Shown here: positions 1 through 5,336 of the stretch, piece by piece | How the letters are laid out: each line of letters begins with the position of its first letter | Numbering within the stretch: position 1 is the stretch's first letter | Made by a program: the position numbers and the translations under genes | Notes under the pieces: generated by a model | What the model saw: only the letters and a program-made list of their open reading frames with translations | What the model was told of the DNA's origin: nothing | The model's database searches: none | Source: an uncultured Lachnospiraceae bacterium | GTDB lineage: Bacteria; Bacillota; Clostridia; Lachnospirales; Lachnospiraceae | Direction: 5' to 3' | NCBI GenBank assembly: GCA_948468325.1 | Contig: CAOKHR010000151.1 | Span: forward strand, 1-6,234 | DNA length: 6,234 nucleotides

Positions 1-33
1 TATTTTTTTGATTTATCAAGGTTTATATAAAAC

Positions 34-62
34 TTTACAGTCATATTTTTTTTCAGTATAAT
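34..62 (+). promoter_or_regulatory. Sigma-A-type promoter of the small upstream gene
   Basis: A -35 box TTTACA (34-39) and a perfect -10 box TATAAT (57-62) are separated by exactly 17 bases, placing the start of transcription near 69. The small gene starts at 103, so the leader would be about 35 bases. This is the best housekeeping-type promoter upstream of topB. The T-run at 3-9 could be the tail of an upstream terminator, but too little of it lies inside the window to say. Confidence 0.75.
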
Positions 63-102
63 AGAATTGTAAAACAGAAATGACGGAAAGTGAGGAAATT
101 GT

Positions 103-261
103 ATGCCAACAGATATACAATATAAAGACGGTTTGAGAAAAGACAGGTTTTTAAATGATTTAATTATTGAAGCAATTAAAAATGGCGATACAAAAAAGCA
201 CTGGAATATCTGGAAAAAGATAACGAACGCATTGAAAAAGCATTGGAAGAATAACAGATAA
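103..261 (+). CDS. Small hypothetical protein, apparently frameshifted
   Basis: I do not recognise this gene. An ATG at 103 follows a GAGG ribosome binding site (92-95) with 7 bases of spacing and lies behind a good promoter. Read straight, it gives 52 residues ending at 259-261, but after residue 32 the composition turns odd (HWNIWKK, KKHWKNNR). If the reading slips back one base at the run of six A's (192-197, followed by G), the protein becomes DTKKALEYLEKDNERIEKAL and then EE, 50 residues ending at the TAA at 252-254. That version looks like an ordinary acidic amphipathic helix and fits the N-terminal half (DRFLNDLIIEAIKNGD). The slip site A AAA AAG is a classical -1 heptamer, but a lost A in the homopolymer, by mutation or sequencing error, explains it equally well. 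The short helical protein is probably cytoplasmic; its function is unknown. A terminator follows directly. Confidence 0.6.
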   Translation: MPTDIQYKDGLRKDRFLNDLIIEAIKNGDTKKHWNIWKKITNALKKHWKNNR

Positions 262-270
262 AGGTATAAA
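243..270 (+). promoter_or_regulatory. Candidate topB promoter inside the terminator arm
   Basis: TTGGAA (243-248, 4/6 match to the -35 consensus) lies 16 bases from TATAAA (265-270, 5/6 match to -10). A start near 277 would fall in the loop of the preceding terminator, so this transcript would lack the left arm and escape termination. This is inferred from sequence match only; AT-rich DNA gives such matches by chance. Confidence 0.35.
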
Positions 271-303
271 GTCCATGTAGCAGGAAGGCTTTATACCTTT
301 TTT
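260..303 (+). terminator. Intrinsic terminator between small gene and topB
   Basis: A perfect 12-bp stem pairs AAAGGTATAAAG (260-271) with CTTTATACCTTT (289-300) around a 17-base loop, and the run of six T's (298-303) follows. It overlaps the stop codon of the small gene read in frame 0. It ends only 8 bases before the ribosome binding site of topB, so upstream transcription should mostly stop before topB unless read-through occurs or topB has its own promoter. Confidence 0.85.
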
Positions 304-322
304 ATCAGGTAAGGAGGAAATT

Positions 323-2455
323 ATGAAATCATTAGTGATAGCAGAAAAACCATCGGTAGCCAGAGATATTGCACGGGTGCTGCACTGTTCGAAAAAGCTT
401 TCGGGAGCCATGGAGGGGGCAGAATATGTTGTCACCTGGGCGCTGGGGCATCTGGTTACGTTAGCCGATCCGGAGGAATACGACAAAAAATATGCCAAAT
501 GGGAGCTGGAAAGTCTTCCGATGCTGCCGGAAAAAATGAAGCTTGTAGTCATAAAGCAGACAGCAAAGCAGTTTAAAGAGGTAAAGACGCAGCTTTACCG
601 CAAGGACATCGGGCGTGTAGTCATTGCCACGGATGCCGGAAGGGAAGGAGAGCTTGTCGCGCGCTGGATTTTGGAAAAGGCAGACTGCCATAAACCGATA
701 AAGCGTCTGTGGATTTCTTCCGTTACCGATAAAGCCATACGGGAAGGATTTTCAAAATTAAAAGACGGAAGGGAATACAATGCCCTTTACGATGCCGCCG
801 AAGCACGGGCCGAAGCTGACTGGCTGGTAGGCATCAATGCAACACGTGCGCTTACCTGTAAATATAATGCGCAGCTTTCGTGCGGCCGCGTGCAGACACC
901 CACACTGGCGATGATTGCAGAGAGGGAAGAGGAAATCAGAAATTTTAAGCCGGAGGAATATTTTGGCATGCGTGTAAAAGCCGGAGGCATTAACTGGATC
1001 TGGCAGGAGAAAAAAAGCAAAGGAACGCGCACGTTCAAAAAAGAACGGATGCTGGAACTGGAAAAGAATTTAGACAGGAAGAAACTTGTCGTTACTGCGG
1101 TAGAAAAGACTTCCAAAAAAACGTTTGCCCCCGGACTTTATGATTTGACAGAACTGCAGCGGGATGCAAGTAAGAAGTTCGGTTATTCGGCAAAAGAAAC
1201 GTTAAATATTATGCAGCGTTTATATGAAAATCACAAAGTGCTTACCTATCCGCGGACAGATTCCAGATATATCGGAACGGATGTGGCAGAAACTTTAAAA
1301 GAACGTCTGAAAGCCTGTGCAGTAGGGCCTTACCGGAAAGCGGCGGGCTCTCTGGCGATGAAACCGATTCGCACAAATGCGTCTTTTGTAGACAATAAAA
1401 AAGTCAGTGACCATCATGCGATTATACCGACAGAGCAGTTTGTGCAGCTTGAGCATATGACGGCAGAAGAACGAAAGATTTATGATTTGGTCGTGCGGAG
1501 ATTTCTGGCCGTGCTTTATCCTCCGTTTGAATATGAGCAGACGACAATGTATGCAGAAGCGGCCGGAGAGACATTTCTGGCGAAAGGAAAGATTGTGAAA
1601 AATTCCGGATGGAAAGAAGCTTATGAAAATCCTGTAGATTTCGAGGAGGAAGAAGAGGAGGATTTGAAAGAACAAAAGCTGCCGGAGATGAAAAAGGGCA
1701 GTATATTAGAGACAGACCAGATTCAGATTACAAGCGGAAAGACAAAGCCGCCGGCTCCCTATGACGAGGCGGCGCTTTTATCGGCAATGGAAAAAAGAGG
1801 GCTTGGCACCGTAGCGACGCGGGCGGACATCATTGATAAGCTGTTTTATACTTTTTTAATGGAAAAAAGAGGCAAAGATATTTTTATTACTTCCAAGGCG
1901 AAACAGCTTTTAAAGCTTGTTCCGGAGGATTTGAAAAAACCGGAGCTTACGGCAGAATGGGAGAGGAAGCTTTCGGATATTGCAAAAGGCTCTTTGCAGA
2001 AACATGATTTTCTTGAAAATATCAGAAAATATACGGAAGAGATTATTTGCGGGATAAAAACGGGAGACGGGACGTTCCGCCATGAAAATCTGACAAACAA
2101 AAAATGTCCCGTATGCGGCAAAAGAATGCTTTCTGTCAATGGGAAAAACAGCAGGATGCTTGTATGTCAGGACAGGGAATGCGGACACAGGGAAACGGTG
2201 TCGAAAACGACAAACGCCCGCTGTCCGAAATGCCATAAGAAGATGGAAATGTATAAAAAAGGAGAAGAAGAAACATTTATCTGCGCATGCGGATATAAAG
2301 AAAAGCTCTCTGCTTTCAAAGCGCGCCGCGAAAAGGAAGGCGCAGGCGTAAATAAAAGAGATGTAAAACGCTATCTGGACAGGCAGAAGAATGAGGCAAA
2401 AGAGCCGATAAATAACGCTTTTGCAGATGCATTTGCAAAACTGAATCTAAAATAA
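323..2455 (+). CDS. topB: DNA topoisomerase III (type IA)
   Basis: This type IA topoisomerase cuts one DNA strand through a 5'-phosphotyrosine link, passes a strand and reseals it. Topoisomerase III enzymes mainly decatenate and resolve replication and recombination intermediates. At 710 residues it is close to the usual Firmicutes length (about 700-730). An N-terminal TOPRIM domain carries the catalytic Glu8 (IAEKPS) and TDAGREGE (103-110). The core covers roughly 150-575, with SCGRVQTPTLAMIAERE (186-202) and the active-site Tyr309 in LTYPRTDSRY. GLGTVATRADII (493-504) is another conserved block. Two zinc ribbons follow: Cys595/598/615/620 and Cys634/637/654/656. An acidic run lies at 441-447. 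The TOPRIM motif reads D-A-G rather than the DxD of E. coli; from memory this is usual in Firmicutes TopB. The start is supported by AAGGAGG (311-317) 5 bases upstream. No clear intrinsic terminator follows. The complete zinc-ribbon tail and ordinary setting suggest a chromosomal copy rather than a plasmid-borne one. Confidence 0.96.
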   Translation: MKSLVIAEKPSVARDIARVLHCSKKLSGAMEGAEYVVTWALGHLVTLADPEEYDKKYAKWELESLPMLPEKMKLVVIKQTAKQFKEVKTQLYRKDIGRVVIATDAGREGELVARWILEKADCHKPIKRLWISSVTDKAIREGFSKLKDGREYNALYDAAEARAEADWLVGINATRALTCKYNAQLSCGRVQTPTLAMIAEREEEIRNFKPEEYFGMRVKAGGINWIWQEKKSKGTRTFKKERMLELEKNLDRKKLVVTAVEKTSKKTFAPGLYDLTELQRDASKKFGYSAKETLNIMQRLYENHKVLTYPRTDSRYIGTDVAETLKERLKACAVGPYRKAAGSLAMKPIRTNASFVDNKKVSDHHAIIPTEQFVQLEHMTAEERKIYDLVVRRFLAVLYPPFEYEQTTMYAEAAGETFLAKGKIVKNSGWKEAYENPVDFEEEEEEDLKEQKLPEMKKGSILETDQIQITSGKTKPPAPYDEAALLSAMEKRGLGTVATRADIIDKLFYTFLMEKRGKDIFITSKAKQLLKLVPEDLKKPELTAEWERKLSDIAKGSLQKHDFLENIRKYTEEIICGIKTGDGTFRHENLTNKKCPVCGKRMLSVNGKNSRMLVCQDRECGHRETVSKTTNARCPKCHKKMEMYKKGEEETFICACGYKEKLSAFKARREKEGAGVNKRDVKRYLDRQKNEAKEPINNAFADAFAKLNLK

Positions 2456-2537
2456 TAACGAAAAAAAGTTTTTGTCAGAATAAAACTAAATTTTATCGAC
2501 AGAAAATGTGAATTTTTGTATTCCTTTCATGGTATGA

Positions 2538-2578
2538 ATATGCAGTAAGGAGGTAATAATACATACCCTCCTGCATAT
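2538..2578. other. Imperfect hairpin between topB and ssb-like gene
   Basis: ATATGC (2538-2543) pairs with GCATAT (2573-2578). After a 4-base bulge (2544-2547), AGGAGG (2548-2553) pairs with CCTCCT (2567-2572), and TA/TA can extend the stem past a bulged C (2566). The loop is about 8 bases. No T-run follows, so it is not an ordinary intrinsic terminator. No start codon sits where the buried AGGAGG could serve one. It could be an RNA-stability or processing structure in the 3' region of topB or the leader of the next gene. Confidence 0.5.
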
Positions 2579-2613
2579 ATTATAGTAACAAATAAAATGC
2601 CGTAGATGTACAG

Positions 2614-2634
2614 TTCACCGGAGAAATTCACCGG
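2614..2634. repeat. Short direct repeat TTCACCGG, two copies
   Basis: TTCACCGG occurs at 2614-2621 and again at 2627-2634, a 13-base period, just ahead of the ribosome binding site of the SSB-like gene. It could be a binding site or chance; the two copies are too short to say more. Confidence 0.35.
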
Positions 2635-2658
2635 TAAAAGAGGAAGGGAGAAAAATTC

Positions 2659-3285
2659 ATGGCAGATAAAATTTTTGAAAACAACCAGGTATCTATTGTA
2701 GGGACGATTATATCCGATTTCCGGTATAGTCATGAGGTATACGGAGAAGGCTTTTATATGGTAGACATTTCTGTTAACCGTCTAAGTGATTTTGTAGATG
2801 TGATTCCCATTATGGTATCCGAGCGGATCGTAGATACGACACAAAACTGCATAGGTCAGATGGTCTATGTAACAGGACAGTTTCGTTCCTACAACAGGCA
2901 TGAAGAAAAGAAAAACAGGCTTGTGCTTTCTGTTTTTGCAAGGGAACTGGAATTTATTGAAGAGGAAACGGAGGAATACAAAAGCAATCAGATTTATCTG
3001 GACGGTTTTGTATGTAAAGAACCGATTTACCGGAAAACTCCGTTGGGAAGAGAAATTGCTGACTTGTTAATTGCTGTGAACCGTTCTTACGGGAAATCAG
3101 ATTACATACCCTGTATCTGCTGGGGAAGAAACGCAAGATTTGCTTCCGGTTTTGAAGTGGGCAGCCACGTCGAAATCTGGGGCAGAATACAAAGCAGGGA
3201 ATACGTAAAAAAAATCGGAGAAAATATAACGGAAAAAAGGGTTGCTTATGAAGTGTCTGTAAGCAAAGTAGAGCGCTTAGAATAA
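2659..3285 (+). CDS. SSB-like protein with two tandem OB folds
   Basis: This is probably a single-stranded-DNA-binding protein acting in replication, recombination or repair. Its 208 residues split into two OB-fold-like halves. The first (about 9-101) has NNQVSIVGTI, a middle strand GFYMVDISVNR and GQMVYVTGQFRSYNR. The second (about 109-207) has NQIYLDGFV, then TPLGREIADLLIAVNR, IPCICWGRNARFA and GSHVEIWGRIQSREY, the pattern best known from SSB and PriB. A usual bacterial SSB has one OB fold of about 110 residues plus a flexible tail ending in an acidic DDDIPF-type tip; here the second OB fold runs almost to the end (VSKVERLE) and no such tip is present. It may therefore not recruit SSB partners in the usual way. 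AAGGGAG (2644-2650), 8 bases upstream, supports the start. The neighbouring topB also acts on single-stranded DNA, which fits the assignment but does not prove they work together. I give no symbol because the main ssb is normally a different, tailed protein. Confidence 0.82.
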   Translation: MADKIFENNQVSIVGTIISDFRYSHEVYGEGFYMVDISVNRLSDFVDVIPIMVSERIVDTTQNCIGQMVYVTGQFRSYNRHEEKKNRLVLSVFARELEFIEEETEEYKSNQIYLDGFVCKEPIYRKTPLGREIADLLIAVNRSYGKSDYIPCICWGRNARFASGFEVGSHVEIWGRIQSREYVKKIGENITEKRVAYEVSVSKVERLE

Positions 3286-3296
3286 AGTTTGCTTTT

Positions 3297-3325
3297 TTGG
3301 TAAATATATGTTATTTTAATAAAAT
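3297..3325 (+). promoter_or_regulatory. Candidate promoter for the adenosyltransferase gene
   Basis: TTGGTA (3297-3302, 4/6) and TAAAAT (3320-3325, 5/6) are 17 bases apart, in the 109-base gap between the SSB-like gene and the next start. No terminator is evident after the SSB-like gene, so read-through from upstream is also possible. Assigned by sequence match only. Confidence 0.4.
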
Positions 3326-3394
3326 CTGGAGATAGAAATATGTATTTTGAACAGAAGAAGAATTAAAGCTGCCGGTAAGGCAGGGGAGGTTATT

Positions 3395-3880
3395 ATGGCA
3401 ACAGGAAGCGTACAGGTATATTATGGCGCAGGAAGAGGCAAATCAACTGCGGCATTGGGAAGGGCAATACTTGCTGCTTCAGCAGGAAAAACAGTTTTTA
3501 TCATTCAGTTTCTAAAAGGAAAAACCAATGAAGGAATGGAGTTTTTAAAGCGCCTTGAGCCTGAAATAAAAATTTTCCGTTTCGAGAAGTCTAAGGAATA
3601 TTTTAATGATCTTTCGGAAGCAGAACAGTTAGAAGAAGTGAAAAACATCAAAAACGGAATTAACTTCGCTAAAAAGGTTCTTTCTACGGGAGAGTGTGAC
3701 CTGCTGATTTTAGATGAAGTATTGGGACTTGTGGATCAGGGCGTGATTGAGTCGGAAGAATTGAAAAATCTCATTTCTGTCAGACTGGAAGACATGGATT
3801 TGATTCTTACCGGACGTGTATTCTGCAATGAAATTCATCCTTATGCAGATGAGATTTTCCATCTTATATCAGAAGATTAG
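3395..3880 (+). CDS. Cob(I)alamin/corrinoid adenosyltransferase family, CobO/BtuR type
   Basis: The family transfers the adenosyl group of ATP to the cobalt of reduced corrinoids, giving adenosylcobalamin or its precursor. The 161-residue cytoplasmic protein opens VQVYYGAGRGKSTAALGRAI, whose P-loop (G11-T18) has the GxGxGKS/T form typical of CobA/CobO. KTVFIIQFLKG (32-42) is the second conserved strand. CDLLILDEV (101-109) is the Walker B-like segment with Asp107-Glu108, and LILTGR (136-141) also matches the family. The end differs: canonical members continue after the TGR strand to a K-x-PY/F..G..A..GI(E/D) tail, whereas this one stops at ADEIFHLISED. ATP binding is well supported; corrinoid activity is inferred. 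I chose ATG 3395 because GGGGAGG (3383-3389) lies 5 bases upstream; a TTG at 3347 would add 16 basic residues without a convincing site. No other cobalamin gene is present nearby. Confidence 0.8.
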   Translation: MATGSVQVYYGAGRGKSTAALGRAILAASAGKTVFIIQFLKGKTNEGMEFLKRLEPEIKIFRFEKSKEYFNDLSEAEQLEEVKNIKNGINFAKKVLSTGECDLLILDEVLGLVDQGVIESEELKNLISVRLEDMDLILTGRVFCNEIHPYADEIFHLISED

Positions 3881-3889
3881 GCTATGCTA

Positions 3890-3918
3890 TTGACAAAAGT
3901 ATGACAGCGTGCTATATT
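3890..3918 (+). promoter_or_regulatory. Strong promoter of the lysine-regulated dapA leader
   Basis: A perfect -35 box TTGACA (3890-3895) lies 17 bases from TATATT (3913-3918, 5/6 match to -10). Transcription should start near 3925, about 23 bases before the first riboswitch helix. The promoter begins only 9 bases after the stop of the adenosyltransferase gene, so the dap genes form their own unit. Confidence 0.85.
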
Positions 3919-3937
3919 GCATTCAAAACAAGAACAG

Positions 3938-4119
3938 AATAATACCGGATAGAGGTTGCGTGATTCATCAGTAGCCTGTCGGATACAGCAGATGTAGCAG
4001 AAGGCAGGTGAAAGGGGAGAACGCCGAAAGAAGATGTTTTCTGCAGGCATTTTCTTGGGTGTATATTGAAGAAATATATGACTGTCATCTTTTTGGATAA
4101 GATGGTGCGCTATCATTAT
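3938..4119 (+). ncRNA. Lysine riboswitch (L box)
   Basis: The leader matches the lysine riboswitch core in order: GATAGAGGTTGCG (3948-3960), CAGTAG (3969-3974), GTGAAAGGGGA (4008-4018), CGCCGAA (4022-4028), TTGGGT (4055-4060), GACTGTCA (4080-4087) and GGTGCGCTATC (4104-4114). Helices can be traced. P1 is GATAG (3948-3952) with CTATC (4110-4114), perhaps extended by ATAAT/ATTAT (3939-3943, 4115-4119). P2 closes with CCTG/CAGG (3975-3978, 4005-4008). P3 is nine pairs (4028-4036 with 4048-4056). P4 is 4061-4066 with 4074-4079. P5 is CATCTT/AAGATG (4086-4091, 4099-4104). The P3 loop carries CTGC and the P2 loop carries GCAG, fitting the known loop-loop contact. Lysine binding should stabilise P1 and leave the downstream terminator free to form. 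I could not identify the antiterminator pairing with confidence. Confidence 0.95.
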
Positions 4120-4135
4120 AATGAAAAACTTTATG

Positions 4136-4160
4136 CCGGCTCATAAAAAGAGCCGGTTTT
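4136..4160 (+). terminator. Riboswitch expression-platform terminator
   Basis: CCGGCTC (4136-4142) and GAGCCGG (4150-4156) form a perfect 7-bp GC-rich stem with loop ATAAAAA, followed by TTTT (4157-4160) and ATT. It lies 22 bases after the riboswitch P1 helix and 92 bases before dapA. This is the usual place for a lysine-dependent attenuator: high lysine should stop transcription here. Confidence 0.88.
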
Positions 4161-4252
4161 ATTACGCAGTGTCCAGCAAAATGCACCAGCGATGCGTGCT
4201 GCCGGATCTTAAATTTTATCTGAAAACTGCAAGAATACAGGAGGAAAGGAAT

Positions 4253-5143
4253 ATGGCGATTTTTAAAGGTGCCGGTGTGGCAATTGTAACCCCGATGAAA
4301 GAAAATTTTGAGGTAAATTATGAAAAGTTAGAGGAATTGATTGAATTTCAGATTGACCAGGGAACAGACAGCATTATCATTGCAGGTACGACAGGGGAAA
4401 GCTCAACGCTTTCCATGGAAGAGCATAAAGAAGTAATTGAGGCGGCTGTCCGTTTTACAAAGCACAGAATTCCGGTTGTGGCAGGAACAGGGTCAAATTG
4501 TACGGCTACGGCGGTGCAGCTTTCAAAAGAAGCAGAAGAAGCGGGAGCAGACGGGCTTTTAATTGTAACGCCTTATTACAACAAAGCGACACAGAATGGG
4601 CTGATCCGGCACTATACAGAAATTGCGGACAGCGTAAAGCTTCCGGTAATCATGTACAATGTACCTTCCCGTACCGGATGTAATATTCTGCCGGAAACTG
4701 CGGCATACTTATATAAAAATGTGGAAAATATCGCAGGAATCAAAGAAGCTACCGGAAGTGTGGCGCAGGCTGCCAGAACAATGTATCTGACCGACGGTAA
4801 AATTGATATGTATTCCGGCGAAGACGGAATTGTAGTTCCGCTTCTGGCCATTGGAGCCATCGGCGTGATTTCCGTATGGTCAAACATAGCGCCGAAAAAA
4901 GTGCATGATATGTGTATGAAGTTTTTTGAAGGAGACATTGCAGGCGCTGCAAAAATACAGCTGGAAGCAGAGCCGTTAGTAGATGCGCTGTTTAGCGAAG
5001 TGAATCCGATTCCGGTGAAAAAGGCATTGAACCTTATGGGCATGGAAGCAGGCCCTCTCCGTATGCCGCTTTGCGAGATGGAAGAGAAAAATGCGCAAAA
5101 ATTAGCAGAAGTGATGAAAGCATACGGATTAAATGTAATATAA
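4253..5143 (+). CDS. dapA: 4-hydroxy-tetrahydrodipicolinate synthase
   Basis: DapA condenses pyruvate with aspartate semialdehyde to 4-hydroxy-tetrahydrodipicolinate, the first committed step to diaminopimelate (cell wall) and lysine. At 296 residues it has the usual family length and (beta/alpha)8-barrel form. Seen in the sequence are GTTGES (45-50, pyruvate-contacting Thr46/Thr47), VTPYYNK (105-111, with Tyr109), YNVPSRTG (135-142, with Tyr135 and substrate-binding Arg140) and AGIKEATG (161-168), whose Lys164 forms the Schiff base. SGEDG (188-192) and GAIGVISVWSN (201-211) are also conserved. The open frame extends 44 codons upstream to 4121, but that stretch runs through the riboswitch terminator. 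AGGAGG (4239-4244), 8 bases before ATG 4253, and the family-typical start MAIFKGAGVAIVTPM fix the N-terminus. Expression should fall when lysine is plentiful, through the leader riboswitch. dapB follows in the same direction with no obvious terminator between them, so the two are probably co-transcribed. Confidence 0.97.
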   Translation: MAIFKGAGVAIVTPMKENFEVNYEKLEELIEFQIDQGTDSIIIAGTTGESSTLSMEEHKEVIEAAVRFTKHRIPVVAGTGSNCTATAVQLSKEAEEAGADGLLIVTPYYNKATQNGLIRHYTEIADSVKLPVIMYNVPSRTGCNILPETAAYLYKNVENIAGIKEATGSVAQAARTMYLTDGKIDMYSGEDGIVVPLLAIGAIGVISVWSNIAPKKVHDMCMKFFEGDIAGAAKIQLEAEPLVDALFSEVNPIPVKKALNLMGMEAGPLRMPLCEMEEKNAQKLAEVMKAYGLNVI

Positions 5144-5160
5144 ATTTATCATGTAAAGTA

Positions 5161-5314
5161 ACATTATAAGACCACTCTGCAGGAGAGTGCCGTATTGGGA
5201 TACCCTTTAGGATAAACATTATGGGACTACTCCGCAGGGATGTGATATACAGGGATGCTCTTTAGGGTAGACTGCCTGGCAGGAGCATGTCATATTGGGA
5301 TGCCTGCGGGGAGA
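5161..5314. repeat. Three diverged ~55-bp tandem repeats between dapA and dapB
   Basis: Unit 1 (5161-5215) and unit 2 (5216-5270) are both exactly 55 bases and agree at 39 positions by my alignment (about 71%). They share ACATTAT, GCAGG, GGGAT and CTTTAGG. Unit 3 (5271-5314) lacks about ten bases at its front but keeps GCAGG and TATTGGGAT-CC, then diverges (TGCGGGGAGATAA). Unit 1 contains the hairpin CACTCT-GCAGG-AGAGTG (5173-5189), but the second copy does not preserve that pairing. Unit 3 can form a different hairpin (GCAGG 5279-5283 with CCTGC 5303-5307). The 55-base period is not a multiple of three and reading frames are stopped, so it does not look coding. It fills most of the gap, ending just before the dapB ribosome binding site. 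Confidence 0.75.
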
Positions 5315-5336
5315 TAATATACATTTGGAGGAAACT

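Noticed and set aside
160..552. A long open frame on the minus strand overlapping the small gene and the start of topB
   Set aside because: It is antisense to a confident gene, crosses a terminator and resembles no known protein.
882..890. A GCGGCCGC site inside topB as a possible cloning junction
   Set aside because: It lies within conserved topoisomerase coding sequence (SCGRVQTPTL), so it is explained by codon use.
2474..2500. A possible terminator after topB (ATAAAA/TTTTAT with GTC/GAC)
   Set aside because: The stem is weak and AT-rich with an internal loop, and no T-run follows.
3340..3366. An 8-codon leader peptide (MYFEQKKN) ahead of the adenosyltransferase gene, with GGAG at 3328-3331
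   Set aside because: It is too short to support by composition, and no attenuator structure accompanies it; expected by chance in AT-rich DNA.
4121..4252. An N-terminal extension of dapA by 44 codons from an ATG at 4121
   Set aside because: It runs through the riboswitch terminator, has no ribosome binding site, and precedes a well-placed AGGAGG and the family-typical N-terminus at 4253.
5171..5314. Similar peptides in the repeats (RRVPYWDTL, RRDVIYRDAL, RSMSYWDAC)
   Set aside because: Each copy falls in a frame closed by a stop or shifted by the 55-base period, and no start or ribosome binding site fits; the similarity follows from the DNA repeat.
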